A stretch of 64,000 nt of DNA. Origin: Burkholderiales bacterium Ga0077543 (GTDB taxonomy: Bacteria; Pseudomonadota; Gammaproteobacteria; Burkholderiales; Burkholderiaceae_C). Numbering within the stretch: position 1 is the stretch's first letter; every line of letters starts with the position of its first letter. Made by a program: the position numbers and the translations under genes. Below, piece by piece: positions 1-6,638 of this stretch. The stretch covers positions 1 to 64,000 of the forward strand of contig LNET01000096.1 in assembly GCA_001464055.1 (NCBI GenBank). The letters run 5' to 3'. A model generated the notes under the pieces. That model did not search any database and was not told where the DNA came from. It saw only the letters and a program-made list of their open reading frames with translations.

Positions 1-65
1 TGCTCATCTGCTCTGCTCCTGTCGTCTCGGGCTCTATCCTCGCCCAACGGAGCAGCCTTTCCACT

Positions 66-245
66 TTAGGCCGTGTTCAGATTTGCGCGGCCGGCTCTCC
101 AGGGACCGGCTTCGGCCTGAGAGACATGCCAGCCGAGATTCCAGGTGGCAACGCGCAAGGTGTTCGCCGCGGCCGCGGCCGGCTGAAGGAACCCCGTGGC
201 GATTGCCGCAGTGATGAACAGCGCTTGGAGAGGATGACGGGCCAT
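66..245 (-). pseudogene. 5' fragment of a secreted EEP-family nuclease/phosphatase gene
   Basis: From an ATG at 245 the reading frame gives 59 residues: a short basic start, a hydrophobic Ala-rich signal peptide, then LRVATWNLGWHVSQAE. The ATWNLGW stretch is the first strand of the endonuclease/exonuclease/phosphatase fold. The frame closes at 66 soon after this motif, while family members run to roughly 250-350 residues, so only the N-terminus survives. No continuation was found between 66 and the window edge. It is divergent from the methyltransferase fragment downstream. Family recognition is fair; that it is broken is clear from length. Confidence 0.55.
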
Positions 246-484
246 GGGCTTTGTGATGAGTGTTGTGGAGAAGCTGGATCGGCCTGTCCATTCTGCGTGG
301 ACCGCCAGCCTGGTGGCCGTGCATGGGGGAATCCGCTTCGAACGAACAGGCGGAAGCTCAAGTGCCCCATAGCCCTTGCGCCTGCTCGCGGCTGCACAAC
401 GCATCATGGACGCTCAGAGCCTCGCCTTTTTGCGAAGGCCATGCGCCGGAGCTGGCAGCGCGCTGCGGGTCGGTCGGCAGCCCG

Positions 485-697
485 GTCGCTTCACAGTTTG
501 CCGTGGCTTTTGTGGCTGGTGCTCGGATTCTGGATGTCGGTGCAGGTTCGGGCCGCGATGTCGCAGCGTTGTTGGCAGTGGGATACGACGCCTACCCCGA
601 TGAGCCGGCCAGCTGGACCGTGAAGCGTGCGCTGCGCGAGGGCGATCTCTTCCTGGCCATCGGCAACTCGGGCGTGGCGTCTGCCGCATCAGAATAG
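485..697 (+). pseudogene. Fragment of a SAM-dependent methyltransferase
   Basis: One frame through this stretch reads GARILDVGAGSGRDVAALL followed by GYDAY. This is motif I of class I SAM-dependent methyltransferases (LDVGAGSG binds S-adenosylmethionine). Upstream (246-484) the same frame is unrelated low-complexity translation, and downstream it stops at 697 without motifs II-IV. Only about 70 residues of a usual 200 or more remain. It lies between the EEP fragment and a repeated 44-bp segment, so the first 0.85 kb looks like debris of several genes. There is no plausible start codon with a ribosome site. Confidence 0.5.
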
Positions 698-721
698 GTG
701 CGGGGTGCCGCCTTCGCCGGT

Positions 722-765
722 GCCAGGACGATCACCATGAACGTGGAGCCGCTGCCGCCCGGGGC
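722..765. repeat. 44-bp segment repeated at 3554-3597
   Basis: The two 44-bp stretches differ at only a few positions. In one frame both encode RTITMNVEP followed by PPG. Here the frame continues for about 25 more codons and stops at 838, just before the GST gene. At the other copy it runs straight into the larger duplicated segment at 3603. I do not recognise the peptide. It is likely a fragment of one ancestral gene scattered by rearrangement. Confidence 0.6.
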
Positions 766-854
766 GCGTTTCTTCCAGGAACAGATGCTGGGGCGGGCCG
801 AAGACCTGCTGCCCAGCGTGCTGGGGCCGGGCGCCTGAAACGGAGGCTTGTTCC

Positions 855-1553
855 TTGCTCACGCTCTACATCGCCAACAAGAACTACTCGTCGTGGTCGC
901 TGCGGCCTTGGCTGCTGCTCAGGCAGTTGCAGATGCCCTTCGATGAACGGCTGGTGCCCTTCGGATCGGCGGCCGACGGCGGCGGCATTCAGGCGGTCTC
1001 GCCCACGGGCCGGGTGCCGTGCCTGGTGGACGACGGGTTCGTCGTCTGGGACTCGCTGGCCATCGCGGAGTACATCGCCGAGTTGAACGCCCGGGCCTGG
1101 CCCTCAGACCTGCGCGCCCGGGCCTGGGCCCGGTCGGCCTCTGCCGAGATGCATGCCGGGTTCACGAACATCCGCAATGTCTGCACGATGAACTGCGGCT
1201 TGCGTGTTCGCCTGCATCAGGTAACGCCTGCGCTGGCGCGTGAATGGGCCCGCATCGACGGGCTCTGGCAAGACGGCCTGCAGCGTTTTGGCGGCCCCTT
1301 CCTCGCCGGGCCGTCGTTCACGGCCGTGGATGCGTTCTTTGCGCCGGTGGCCTTTCGGGTGCAGTCGTACTCGCCGAGTCTTTCTGCGGCTTCTGCCGCC
1401 TATGCCCAGCGCTTGCTCGCGCTGCCGCCCATGCTGGACTGGTACCACGCCGCCCTGCAAGAGCTGTGGCGCGACGAGGCGCACGAACAGGAAGCGCGCG
1501 AAGCGGGCGAGTGGCTGCAGGACCTTCGCGCCACGGCGCCCAGCGCGGGCTAG
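855..1553 (+). CDS. Glutathione S-transferase family protein
   Basis: Cytosolic GST-like protein of 232 residues, expected to conjugate or reduce electrophiles with glutathione. The N-terminal thioredoxin-like domain starts LTLYIANKNYSSWSLRPWLLL, with SSWS at the usual catalytic Ser position and SPTGRVPCLVDDG giving the cis-Pro glutathione-binding loop. An all-alpha C-terminal domain follows from about residue 90. Length fits the family. The start is a TTG at 855, placed 8 bases after GGAGG (842-846); an in-frame TTG at 849 is too close to that site. It stands alone between debris and the broken LprI gene. The substrate cannot be inferred. Confidence 0.85.
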   Translation: MLTLYIANKNYSSWSLRPWLLLRQLQMPFDERLVPFGSAADGGGIQAVSPTGRVPCLVDDGFVVWDSLAIAEYIAELNARAWPSDLRARAWARSASAEMHAGFTNIRNVCTMNCGLRVRLHQVTPALAREWARIDGLWQDGLQRFGGPFLAGPSFTAVDAFFAPVAFRVQSYSPSLSAASAAYAQRLLALPPMLDWYHAALQELWRDEAHEQEAREAGEWLQDLRATAPSAG

Positions 1554-1585
1554 CGGCAGCAGCAATGCACCAGGAGCGCACAGCC

Positions 1586-2305
1586 ATGCCAAAGGTCTCC
1601 AAAGTCTCCAAGGTCTTCGGCAGGTTCGCCGTGGCTGCCTGGCCCGTGCTGGCAGCAGCGGTGATGGCCTGGCCGCTGTCGGCCGCGGCGGCCTCTTTCC
1701 CGTGCGAGAAGGCCAAGACGGCGGTGGAACTGGCCATCTGCGCTTCGCCGCAGGTCTCTGAGCTCGACGAATACCTGGGGCGCTACTACGCCGCAGCCCG
1801 GGTGGCCTTGAAGCACGCCGATGAATGCCTGGTCGCCGACCAGCGGCAGTGGCTGCAGACGCTGCGCAACCCCTGCAAGACCGCAGACTGCCTGCAGCAG
1901 GCCTACCTGCGGCGCCTGAGCGTGCTGCACGCCGTGCAACCCGGCGCCACCCGCCTGCGCACGGTGGCGCTGCCGGCTGAACCCCAGTTGGTGTGGATCG
2001 TTCCGCCCGCGGCCGACCAGGTGGCCGCACCCAGGAACCGGCCCACCCGGCCCTGGGCCGCGCAGGGCCGCATCGTCGACGAAGTGGCCACGGGCGACGG
2101 CTAAGTGCTGCAGACCGCGGCGGGGCGCAAGCACCTCGTCGTGGGTGTGATGTTTCTGGAAGCGCCCACGTCGGAGGTGCTGGCCCAGCTGTCCACCGAC
2201 ACCGGCGGCAGGTACGAAGTGCGCGGCCAGACCGATGCGATGTCGGGCGAGGCCGTGGCCTTTTCGTCCGGGCGCTGTGCTTACGTCTACAGTGCGCTGA
2301 AGTGA
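1586..2305 (+). pseudogene. LprI/DUF1311-like secreted protein interrupted by an in-frame TAA
   Basis: Starts at ATG 1586 (AGGAG about 10 bases upstream) with a signal peptide ending AAAAS. It is followed by a DUF1311/LprI-like Cys pattern (PCEKAKTAVELAICASPQ, DQRQWL, RNPC, CLQQAYLRRL), the family of lysozyme-inhibitor-like lipoproteins and periplasmic proteins. The frame meets TAA at 2102-2104, yet the same frame continues for 67 codons (VLQTAAGRKHLVVGVMFLE...) to 2305 with equally protein-like sequence. The junction reads GDG-stop-VLQT. A Tyr codon changed by one base to TAA would explain it. The upstream 172 residues may still be made as a truncated protein. The cause (mutation or sequencing error) cannot be told from one sequence. 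Confidence 0.6.
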
Positions 2306-2349
2306 CACCTCGCCCCAGGCGCCTGCCGGCCCGGCGGGCTTGAAGCTGC

Positions 2350-2595
2350 ATGCATCCAACCACCCATCAACCGCTGGCCGATCTCGCCGCCACCGCCGTG
2401 CGGGCGCTGATGCTGTGCAGCCTGGCAGAACATCAATCCGGCCGTGCGGCCACCAGCCGTATCACGGCCCAGGGGGCTTCTTTCAGCATTTCAGACAACG
2501 GCCGCGGGCATCCCCTGGACAAGACCGTCGAGGGCACGCCCTACCTGTGGTTCATCAACACGCACTTCGACCCTCCGTTCGACGCCCGTCCCTGA
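2350..2595 (+). pseudogene. GHKL-ATPase-like fragment
   Basis: An 81-residue frame reads ATSRITAQGASFSISDNGRGH then DKTVEGTPYL and THFDPPF. DNGRG matches the G1 box (DxGxG) of GHKL ATPases such as GyrB, Hsp90 and histidine kinases, but the N box, lid and G2 box are absent and the frame stops at 2595. The second half is repeated at 3603-3684, where it stops at the same codon, so the truncation predates the duplication. It may be a small free-standing gene or, more likely, a remnant. The function of the parent is unknown. Confidence 0.4.
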
Positions 2596-2736
2596 TTCCT
2601 GGTCTGCCCATGGTCTTCAAGCTGCTTCGTTCGCTCGTTTCCAGCAGCCCGCCCCAGCCTGCGGCTGCGGCGGCTGCGGCGCCGGGCCGGAACGTCTTGT
2701 CATCGCGCCCTGCATCACCGTGGACGCAGGCGGCTT
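2514..2736. repeat. Direct repeat copy A (223 bp), partner of 3603-3817
   Basis: Near-identical to 3603-3817. It covers the tail of the GHKL-like fragment, its stop codon, the intergenic bases, and the first about 40 codons of the metallopeptidase gene starting MVFKLLRSLV. Copy A carries about 8 extra bases after the poly-Ala codons near 2683, which shifts the frame, so the metallopeptidase start here is dead. Homology ends at GGCGGCTT on both sides; after it copy A runs into the toxin-antitoxin module. Confidence 0.9.
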
Positions 2737-2806
2737 TCAGTGCGTTTGCCGGGTTGGCCCTGTCCTTCAGCCGAGCGGTGGGTGTCGAACTCGGGCGTGA
2801 GCTCCG

Positions 2807-3211
2807 CTACGCTTTGAATGGGTTAAAGAGCGGAACCCCGAAAGCCTTGAAATCCGCCACGTTTCTCGTCACCACCGTCAAGCCATGAACCTTCGCCGTC
2901 GCCGCGATCATGGCGTCCTCGTAGACCGTGTCAGACTTCCTGTGCATCAACTTGGCCCACGCCCTGAAGGCTCGAGCGTCCATCGGAAGCACGTTGTATG
3001 ACGCAGCCACCAGCGCCAGCCAAGCCTGGATCTCCAAGGCTTTGGACTCGTCTTGTTCGCGAGTGAGTTCGATCCCGGCTTGAATCTCACCGATCGTGAC
3101 TGCAGAGAGATGCAACTGCTCATCTGCACGTGCTTCCAACCAGGCCAGCACCGCCCCATGGGGCTTCGGCTTGCGGAGCTCGGAAACAACATTCGTGTCA
3201 AGCAAGTACAT
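2807..3211 (-). CDS. PIN-domain ribonuclease toxin (VapC/FitB type)
   Basis: 134-residue PIN-domain protein, the presumed RNase toxin of a type II module. The acidic metal-binding residues are visible: D5 in LLDTN, E42 in IGEIQ, D99 in YEDAMIAATA and D120 in TRNVADF. Length is normal. It is encoded 5 bases downstream of the Phd-type antitoxin on the same strand, so the pair is one operon with antitoxin first. The module lies exactly between the two copies of a 0.2-kb duplication. By family it would cleave tRNA or another structured RNA when its antitoxin is degraded; the target is unknown. Confidence 0.88.
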   Translation of the reverse strand: MYLLDTNVVSELRKPKPHGAVLAWLEARADEQLHLSAVTIGEIQAGIELTREQDESKALEIQAWLALVAASYNVLPMDARAFRAWAKLMHRKSDTVYEDAMIAATAKVHGLTVVTRNVADFKAFGVPLFNPFKA

Positions 3212-3216
3212 CAGGC

Positions 3217-3474
3217 TTAACCTGCGGCAGTGGGTGCGCGCCGGCGAGCCCGCCCCCTTGCGGGAAGAATCATGTCACCTCGCCCTTGTTCCGAAAGCAG
3301 AAGCTGCTTCAATGAGGGGCGGGCAGCAGCTTGCAGCCGCCGCCACTCATCCACAGGGACCAGCACTGCTGCCTCAGAACCCCTCTTCGTCACCATTTGC
3401 GGTCCTTGCGCCAGGCAAGTCTCCAGAAACTCGCTGAATCGAGCCTTAGCGTCCTGGACCGGCCACGTTTGCAT
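3217..3474 (-). CDS. Phd/YefM-family antitoxin
   Basis: 85-residue antitoxin with a Phd/YefM N-terminal DNA-binding domain (WPVQDAKARFSEFLETCLAQG, then QMVTKRG, EAAVLVPVDEW). The basic, flexible C-terminal tail would wrap the PIN toxin. It is the first gene of the pair and starts at ATG 3474. Phd-family antitoxins repress their own promoter as dimers; the paired TGACTAGT repeats 15-34 bases upstream of the start fit such an operator. The C-terminal Arg-rich tail (RGRARRRAP) is unusual and may be an extension. Confidence 0.85.
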   Translation of the reverse strand: MQTWPVQDAKARFSEFLETCLAQGPQMVTKRGSEAAVLVPVDEWRRLQAAARPSLKQLLLSEQGRGDMILPARGRARRRAPTAAG

Positions 3475-3488
3475 GGGGAACCCCTTGC

Positions 3489-3508
3489 TGACTAGTAATC
3501 TGACTAGT
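3489..3508. promoter_or_regulatory. Candidate operator of the Phd/PIN module
   Basis: Two copies of TGACTAGT (3489-3496 and 3501-3508), 12 bp apart start to start, each with a palindromic ACTAGT core, just upstream of the antitoxin start on the minus strand. The surrounding bases are much more AT-rich than the neighbourhood, as expected for a promoter. This fits two Phd dimers binding side by side. No footprint data; inference from position and symmetry. Confidence 0.5.
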
Positions 3509-3553
3509 TTATCATCAGTTCGCGCAGCGCTGCTTCACCCCTCTACAGACGGC

Positions 3554-3597
3554 GGCAGGACCATCACCATGAACGTGGAGCCGCCGCCGCCCGGGGG
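3554..3597. repeat. Second copy of the 44-bp segment (722-765)
   Basis: Encodes the same RTITMNVEP motif as the first copy and directly precedes the 215-bp direct repeat copy B, with only a few bases between. This suggests that the 44-bp and 215-bp segments were once neighbours in one locus that has since been duplicated and shuffled. Confidence 0.6.
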
Positions 3598-3602
3598 CAC
3601 CG

Positions 3603-3817
3603 CCTGGACAAGACCGTCGAGGGCACGCCCTACCTGCAGTTCATCGACACGCACTTCGACCCTCCGTTCGAGGCCCGTCCCTGATTCCTGGTCTGCCCAT
3701 GGTCTTCAAGCTGCTTCGTTCGCTCGTTTCCAGCAGCCCGCCCCAGCCTGCGGCTGCGGCGGCTGCGGCGCAATGTCTTGTCCTCGCGCCCTGCATCACC
3801 GTGGACGCAGGCGGCTT
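3603..3817. repeat. Direct repeat copy B (215 bp), partner of 2514-2736
   Basis: Second copy of the duplicated segment. It repeats the DKTVEGTPYL...THFDPPF fragment with the same stop codon (3682-3684) and supplies the intact start of the metallopeptidase gene at 3699. The interval between the copies (2737-3602) holds the whole Phd/PIN module and its control region. Confidence 0.9.
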
Positions 3818-4778
3818 CCCCCGCCTGGACTGGGAAGCCGTCAGGCAGTGGGTGCAAGGTCTCGACGAGCCGCTTCGCGCCGCCGCCTGGGGCCAGGCCG
3901 AACTGGCCTGGCTCGAGCATCTGTGCGGCAGCCTGGGCGCGGGGTACCGGCTTGAAACGCAAGGTGATGCGGTGCTGCTCTCATCGCTGGATGCGAACAT
4001 CGCCCGGTCGACCCTGGACTTCATGACGAAGTCGCAGCGGCGCATTGCCGCGGTGCTCGAAGGCCTGGCCACGACGCCCGAGTGGGGCCACGAGATCCTG
4101 GTGGTGTTCGAGGACGACGAAACCTACTACCGCTATGTCTCGCACTTCTACGGTGAAGACGGTGAATTTGCGGCCAGCGGCGGCATGTTCATCAACGACG
4201 GCTGTAGCCACTTCGTGACGATGAAGCACGACCTGCGGGTGATCGAGCCCGTCATCGTCCACGAGATGACCCACGCCTGCCTGGGCCACCTGCCGCTGCC
4301 CGCGTGGCTGAACGAAGGGCTGGCGGTGAACACCGAGCGGCGCCTGTCGCCCCCACTGTCCCCCGAGCCCCTGACGCCGCGCCAGATGCACCTGAAGCAC
4401 CAGGCCTTCTGGACCGAAGAGACGATCCAGGAGTTCTGGTCGGGCAAGTCGTGGCTGCGCACCGACGACGGCAACATGCTGTCCTACGACCTGGCGCGGA
4501 TTTTGGTTTCGGAATTTGCCGCCGAGTGGGACAGCTTCAAGCCGTTTGCGCTGCAGGCCGACCTGGCCGACGCAGGGCAGTCAGCGGCCGCCGAGCACCT
4601 GGGGGTGGACCTGGGTGCAGCGGTGTGTGCCGTGCTCGAAAAGGAACCCCAACCCGCCTGGCGGCCGGCACCGGCAGCCTGGCTCGAGGCGCCTGAACGC
4701 GGGGCGTTCAGAGCGGTGGCCGGGTGGGGCCCACAAACGAATATCGCTGCGACCCATGCCTTCACTGAACACCGTTGA
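3699..4778 (+). CDS. Zincin-type metallopeptidase, peptidase MA-like
   Basis: 359-residue protein with the gluzincin zinc site HEMTH at residues 188-192 and the third ligand in PAWLNEGLA (E206), the arrangement of peptidase MA-like/DUF1570-type families. There is no clear signal peptide; after MVFKLLRSLVSSSPPQP comes a poly-Ala stretch. The region between (EILVVFEDDETYYRYVSHFYG) has the usual beta-hairpin of these proteases. The start at 3699 lies in the duplicated segment, of which this is the intact copy. The last about 30 codons (from the PERGAF region) run into an attC-like hairpin and overlap the next gene by 23 bp, so the C-terminus may be acquired rather than native. The substrate is unknown. 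Confidence 0.75.
   Translation: MVFKLLRSLVSSSPPQPAAAAAAAQCLVLAPCITVDAGGFPRLDWEAVRQWVQGLDEPLRAAAWGQAELAWLEHLCGSLGAGYRLETQGDAVLLSSLDANIARSTLDFMTKSQRRIAAVLEGLATTPEWGHEILVVFEDDETYYRYVSHFYGEDGEFAASGGMFINDGCSHFVTMKHDLRVIEPVIVHEMTHACLGHLPLPAWLNEGLAVNTERRLSPPLSPEPLTPRQMHLKHQAFWTEETIQEFWSGKSWLRTDDGNMLSYDLARILVSEFAAEWDSFKPFALQADLADAGQSAAAEHLGVDLGAAVCAVLEKEPQPAWRPAPAAWLEAPERGAFRAVAGWGPQTNIAATHAFTEHR
4693..4739. other. attC-like element 1 (degenerate)
   Basis: A perfect inverted repeat, CTGAACGC-GGG-GCGTTCAG (4693-4711), is followed by a 17-base stretch at 4723-4739 that matches 13 of 17 bases of the leader GTTAGGC...CACAAACG found before the GNAT gene. It sits immediately before the NTF2-like gene and inside the 3' end of the metallopeptidase frame. 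The hairpin plus degenerate R' core resembles an integron recombination site that has decayed. Confidence 0.4.
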
Positions 4779-5118
4779 ACGCTTCGTTGCCATGGTTGAG
4801 GCCGGGCAGGGCGTCGAAGCCCTGAAACAGTTCTATGCCGATCATGCCTCGATGCAGGAGAACGGCGCCGCACCCCGCGTAGGGAAGGAGGCATTGCTCA
4901 AGTTCGAGCAAGCCGCGCAGGCCTCGACCACGAACCTCAAGTCCACGTGCATCAGGCCGGTTCTGGTGTCCGGGAACGTGGTCGTCATTCGTTGGGTCTT
5001 CGAATACGCCACCCAGGCCGGGAAGGCCGTCCGCTTCGAAGAGTTGGCCTACCAACGATGGGAAAACGAACACATCGTTCAAGAACAGTTCTTCTATGAC
5101 CCTGCGCAGTTCAAATAG
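4756..5118 (+). CDS. NTF2-like (SnoaL-type) small protein
   Basis: 120-residue single-domain protein of the NTF2-like/SnoaL superfamily: helical start (TVERFVAMVEAGQGVEALKQFYADHASMQENG), then PRVGKEALLKFEQ and a curved beta sheet with FEYATQAGKAVRFEELAYQRWENEHIVQEQFFYDPAQF. Such cone-shaped folds bind small ligands or act as isomerases; no catalytic assignment is possible. The start at ATG 4756 is supported by the family start; the gene overlaps the metallopeptidase 3' end by 23 bp. It is flanked on both sides by attC-like elements, so it looks like a cassette gene. Confidence 0.8.
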   Translation: MPSLNTVERFVAMVEAGQGVEALKQFYADHASMQENGAAPRVGKEALLKFEQAAQASTTNLKSTCIRPVLVSGNVVVIRWVFEYATQAGKAVRFEELAYQRWENEHIVQEQFFYDPAQFK

Positions 5119-5199
5119 CGGTGTCGCTGTGAACCGCCCGAAGTGTCGGCAGTGGCGATTGCGTCACGCCGTGGTCTCCAGCTTTGTCGAAAGTTAGGC
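5119..5199. other. attC-like element 2 (R' core GTTAGGC)
   Basis: Begins right after the NTF2-like stop codon and ends with the heptamer GTTAGGC (5193-5199), an exact match to the integron R' core GTTRRRY. The leader CCGCACAAACG follows, then the GNAT start. TCGCTGTGAACC near its left end resembles a decayed L'' box, but no perfect RYYYAAC partner was found and the internal pairing is weak. Confidence 0.4.
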
Positions 5200-5209
5200 C
5201 GCACAAACG

Positions 5210-5701
5210 ATGGCAATGCAACTCATCGGCCCGTCGAACGGCTTTGCTTCGCACTGCGAGAAGATCCTGCGGTCACTGCCCCAGTGGTTCGGCATCGAGG
5301 AATCGCTGCAGGAGTACGTCGCCGACGCCGGGCGCTACCCGACGTTCCTCGCGGTCGCTCATGAGCCGGTGGCCTTCATCACCGTCCGAGAGCACTTCCC
5401 GAGTTCCTGGGAGGTTCACTGCATCGCGGTCGATGCAGGTCACCGAGGCACTGGCGTTGGACGAGCGCTGCATGAGCATGTCGAGTCCTGGCTCGCCAGG
5501 CAAGGGTGCAAAGTGCTTCAGGTGAAAACGCTCGCGCCTTCTCACCCGAGCGCCGAGTACGCCCAGACCAGGGGGTTCTACGAGCGCCTGGGCTACGTTC
5601 CGCTGGAAGTGTTCCCGCTGCTGTGGGGACCACACCTGCCGGTGCTGCAGTGCGTCAAGCACCTGGGCCACTCCAGCGGTGAGGCGCCTCGCTCAACCTG
5701 A
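5210..5701 (+). CDS. GNAT-family N-acetyltransferase
   Basis: 163-residue GNAT protein. The acetyl-CoA pyrophosphate loop is clear in VDAGHRGTGVGRALHEHVESWL (Q/RxxGxG motif A), preceded by the central strand (WEVHCIAVDA) and followed by SAEYAQTRGFYERLGY, the typical motif B. It would transfer an acetyl group to a small molecule or protein amine; the acceptor is unknown. The start at ATG 5210 lies 10 bases after an attC-type core. The last codons lie inside attC-like element 3. Stand-alone acetyltransferases of this size are common integron cargo, which agrees with its flanks. Confidence 0.85.
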   Translation: MAMQLIGPSNGFASHCEKILRSLPQWFGIEESLQEYVADAGRYPTFLAVAHEPVAFITVREHFPSSWEVHCIAVDAGHRGTGVGRALHEHVESWLARQGCKVLQVKTLAPSHPSAEYAQTRGFYERLGYVPLEVFPLLWGPHLPVLQCVKHLGHSSGEAPRST

Positions 5702-5807
5702 CCCGCTGCGGCAAGCCGCGCCAGCCCGGGCTGCAGCATGCGGGCTATCCTTGCAACCCGGCCTGACGCCGCCTGCCTGCGCGGGCCGGTCAGAACGAAC
5801 CTTAGGC
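5687..5807. other. attC-like element 3
   Basis: Starts within the last codons of the GNAT gene with GCTCAAC (5691-5697, fits RYYYAAC) and ends with CTTAGGC (5801-5807, one base from GTTRRRY). Near its ends CTGACCCGC (5698-5706) pairs with GCCGGTCAG (5785-5793) at 8 of 9 positions, giving a hairpin of about 115 bases. Its first 61 bp are repeated at 6290-6350. Position after one small gene and before the next is what an attC site would show. Confidence 0.45.
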
Positions 5808-5844
5808 CAGACAAGAAACACACCAGCTTCTTCACGGAGTCCGA

Positions 5845-6261
5845 ATGCAGATCACCGTTTCGACTGTCGTCAACGCGCCCATTCATGACGTCTGGACCGC
5901 GTACACCACACCGGAGGACATCGAGCTCTGGAATGCAGCATCGCCAGACTGGCACACGACAACTGCAAGAGTGGACCTGCGCCCCGGAGGCGAGTTCTGC
6001 TCTCGCATGGAAGCAAAGGACGGTTCCTTGGGCTTCGACTTCGAAGGTCACTACACCAAGGTAGTGCAGCATGCGCTCATCGAGTACCAGTTTGGCGGGC
6101 GAATGGCGGTCGTCACGTTCGTGGAAAGCCCCAAGGGAGTGGACTTGACCGTCAGGTTTGATGCTGAAACCACCCACCCCGAAGAGCAACAACGAGCCGG
6201 GTGGCAGGCCATCCTGGACAACTTCACCCGCCACGTCCACGGCAAGTTTTCCGCCACATAG
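5845..6261 (+). CDS. SRPBCC/AHSA1-like domain protein
   Basis: 138-residue START-like protein of the AHSA1/SRPBCC type: ITVSTVVNAPIHDVWTAYTTPEDIELWNAASPDW is the hallmark N-terminus, followed by LRPGGEFCSRMEAKDG, GFDFEGHYTKVV and a C-terminal helix (QQRAGWQAILDNFTRHV). These proteins form a deep hydrophobic cavity; roles range from Hsp90 co-chaperone to ligand binding. GGAG lies a few bases before ATG 5845. The gene is flanked by the two copies of a 61-bp repeat, the third small cassette-like gene in a row. Confidence 0.87.
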   Translation: MQITVSTVVNAPIHDVWTAYTTPEDIELWNAASPDWHTTTARVDLRPGGEFCSRMEAKDGSLGFDFEGHYTKVVQHALIEYQFGGRMAVVTFVESPKGVDLTVRFDAETTHPEEQQRAGWQAILDNFTRHVHGKFSAT

Positions 6262-6289
6262 CGTGCGCACCGTCTGCCAAAGTCCGGTC

Positions 6290-6350
6290 CCTCGCCCCAC
6301 CTGGTCCGCTACGGCAAGCGGTGCAAGCCCGGGCTGCAGCAGGCAAGCTA
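6290..6350. repeat. 61-bp repeat, second copy (partner of 5687-5747)
   Basis: Identical to 5687-5747 at about 50 of 61 positions, including the palindromic core AGCCCGGGCT. It lies 28 bp after the SRPBCC stop, the same relative place as the first copy after GNAT. Read as attC-like element 4 with its R' half lost. Confidence 0.6.
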
Positions 6351-6577
6351 GCCGATCCCCAGGTTCCGGTTCTTTGTGCGCTGCGGCTTCGAGACTTCGA
6401 CGCTGCATTCGCTGACCTTGTGTTGGTGCGCCCGCAGGCCGCTTGAGGCTGCTGGCGCGTGCTTGCCGATGCCTGCCCGAATGGGCAACGAGTCCCAGCG
6501 CGGCCGGAGCTTGAACAACAGACAAGTCAAGCCTGGCGCAAAGGGTGGAAGCACACCGGCAGGGTTCGTGGGCGTGG
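6351..6577. other. Intergenic, no gene seen
   Basis: Between the 61-bp repeat and the vapBC control region no reading frame has protein-like sequence or a ribosome site, and I see no hairpin with a T tract. Probably eroded cassette sequence. Confidence 0.5.
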
Positions 6578-6605
6578 TTGCACGCCAGCGATGTTTGAAT
6601 GAAAA

Positions 6606-6628
6606 TACACACATCGACGTACACACAT
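6606..6628. promoter_or_regulatory. Candidate vapBC operator (paired TACACACAT)
   Basis: Two exact copies of TACACACAT (6606-6614 and 6620-6628), 14 bp apart, end 10 bases before the vapB start. A weak promoter (TTGCAC at 6578, GAAAAT at 6601, 17-bp spacer) overlaps the first copy. The layout fits autorepression by a VapB/VapC complex. Inference from position. Confidence 0.45.
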
Positions 6629-6638
6629 AGGGCGCGAC

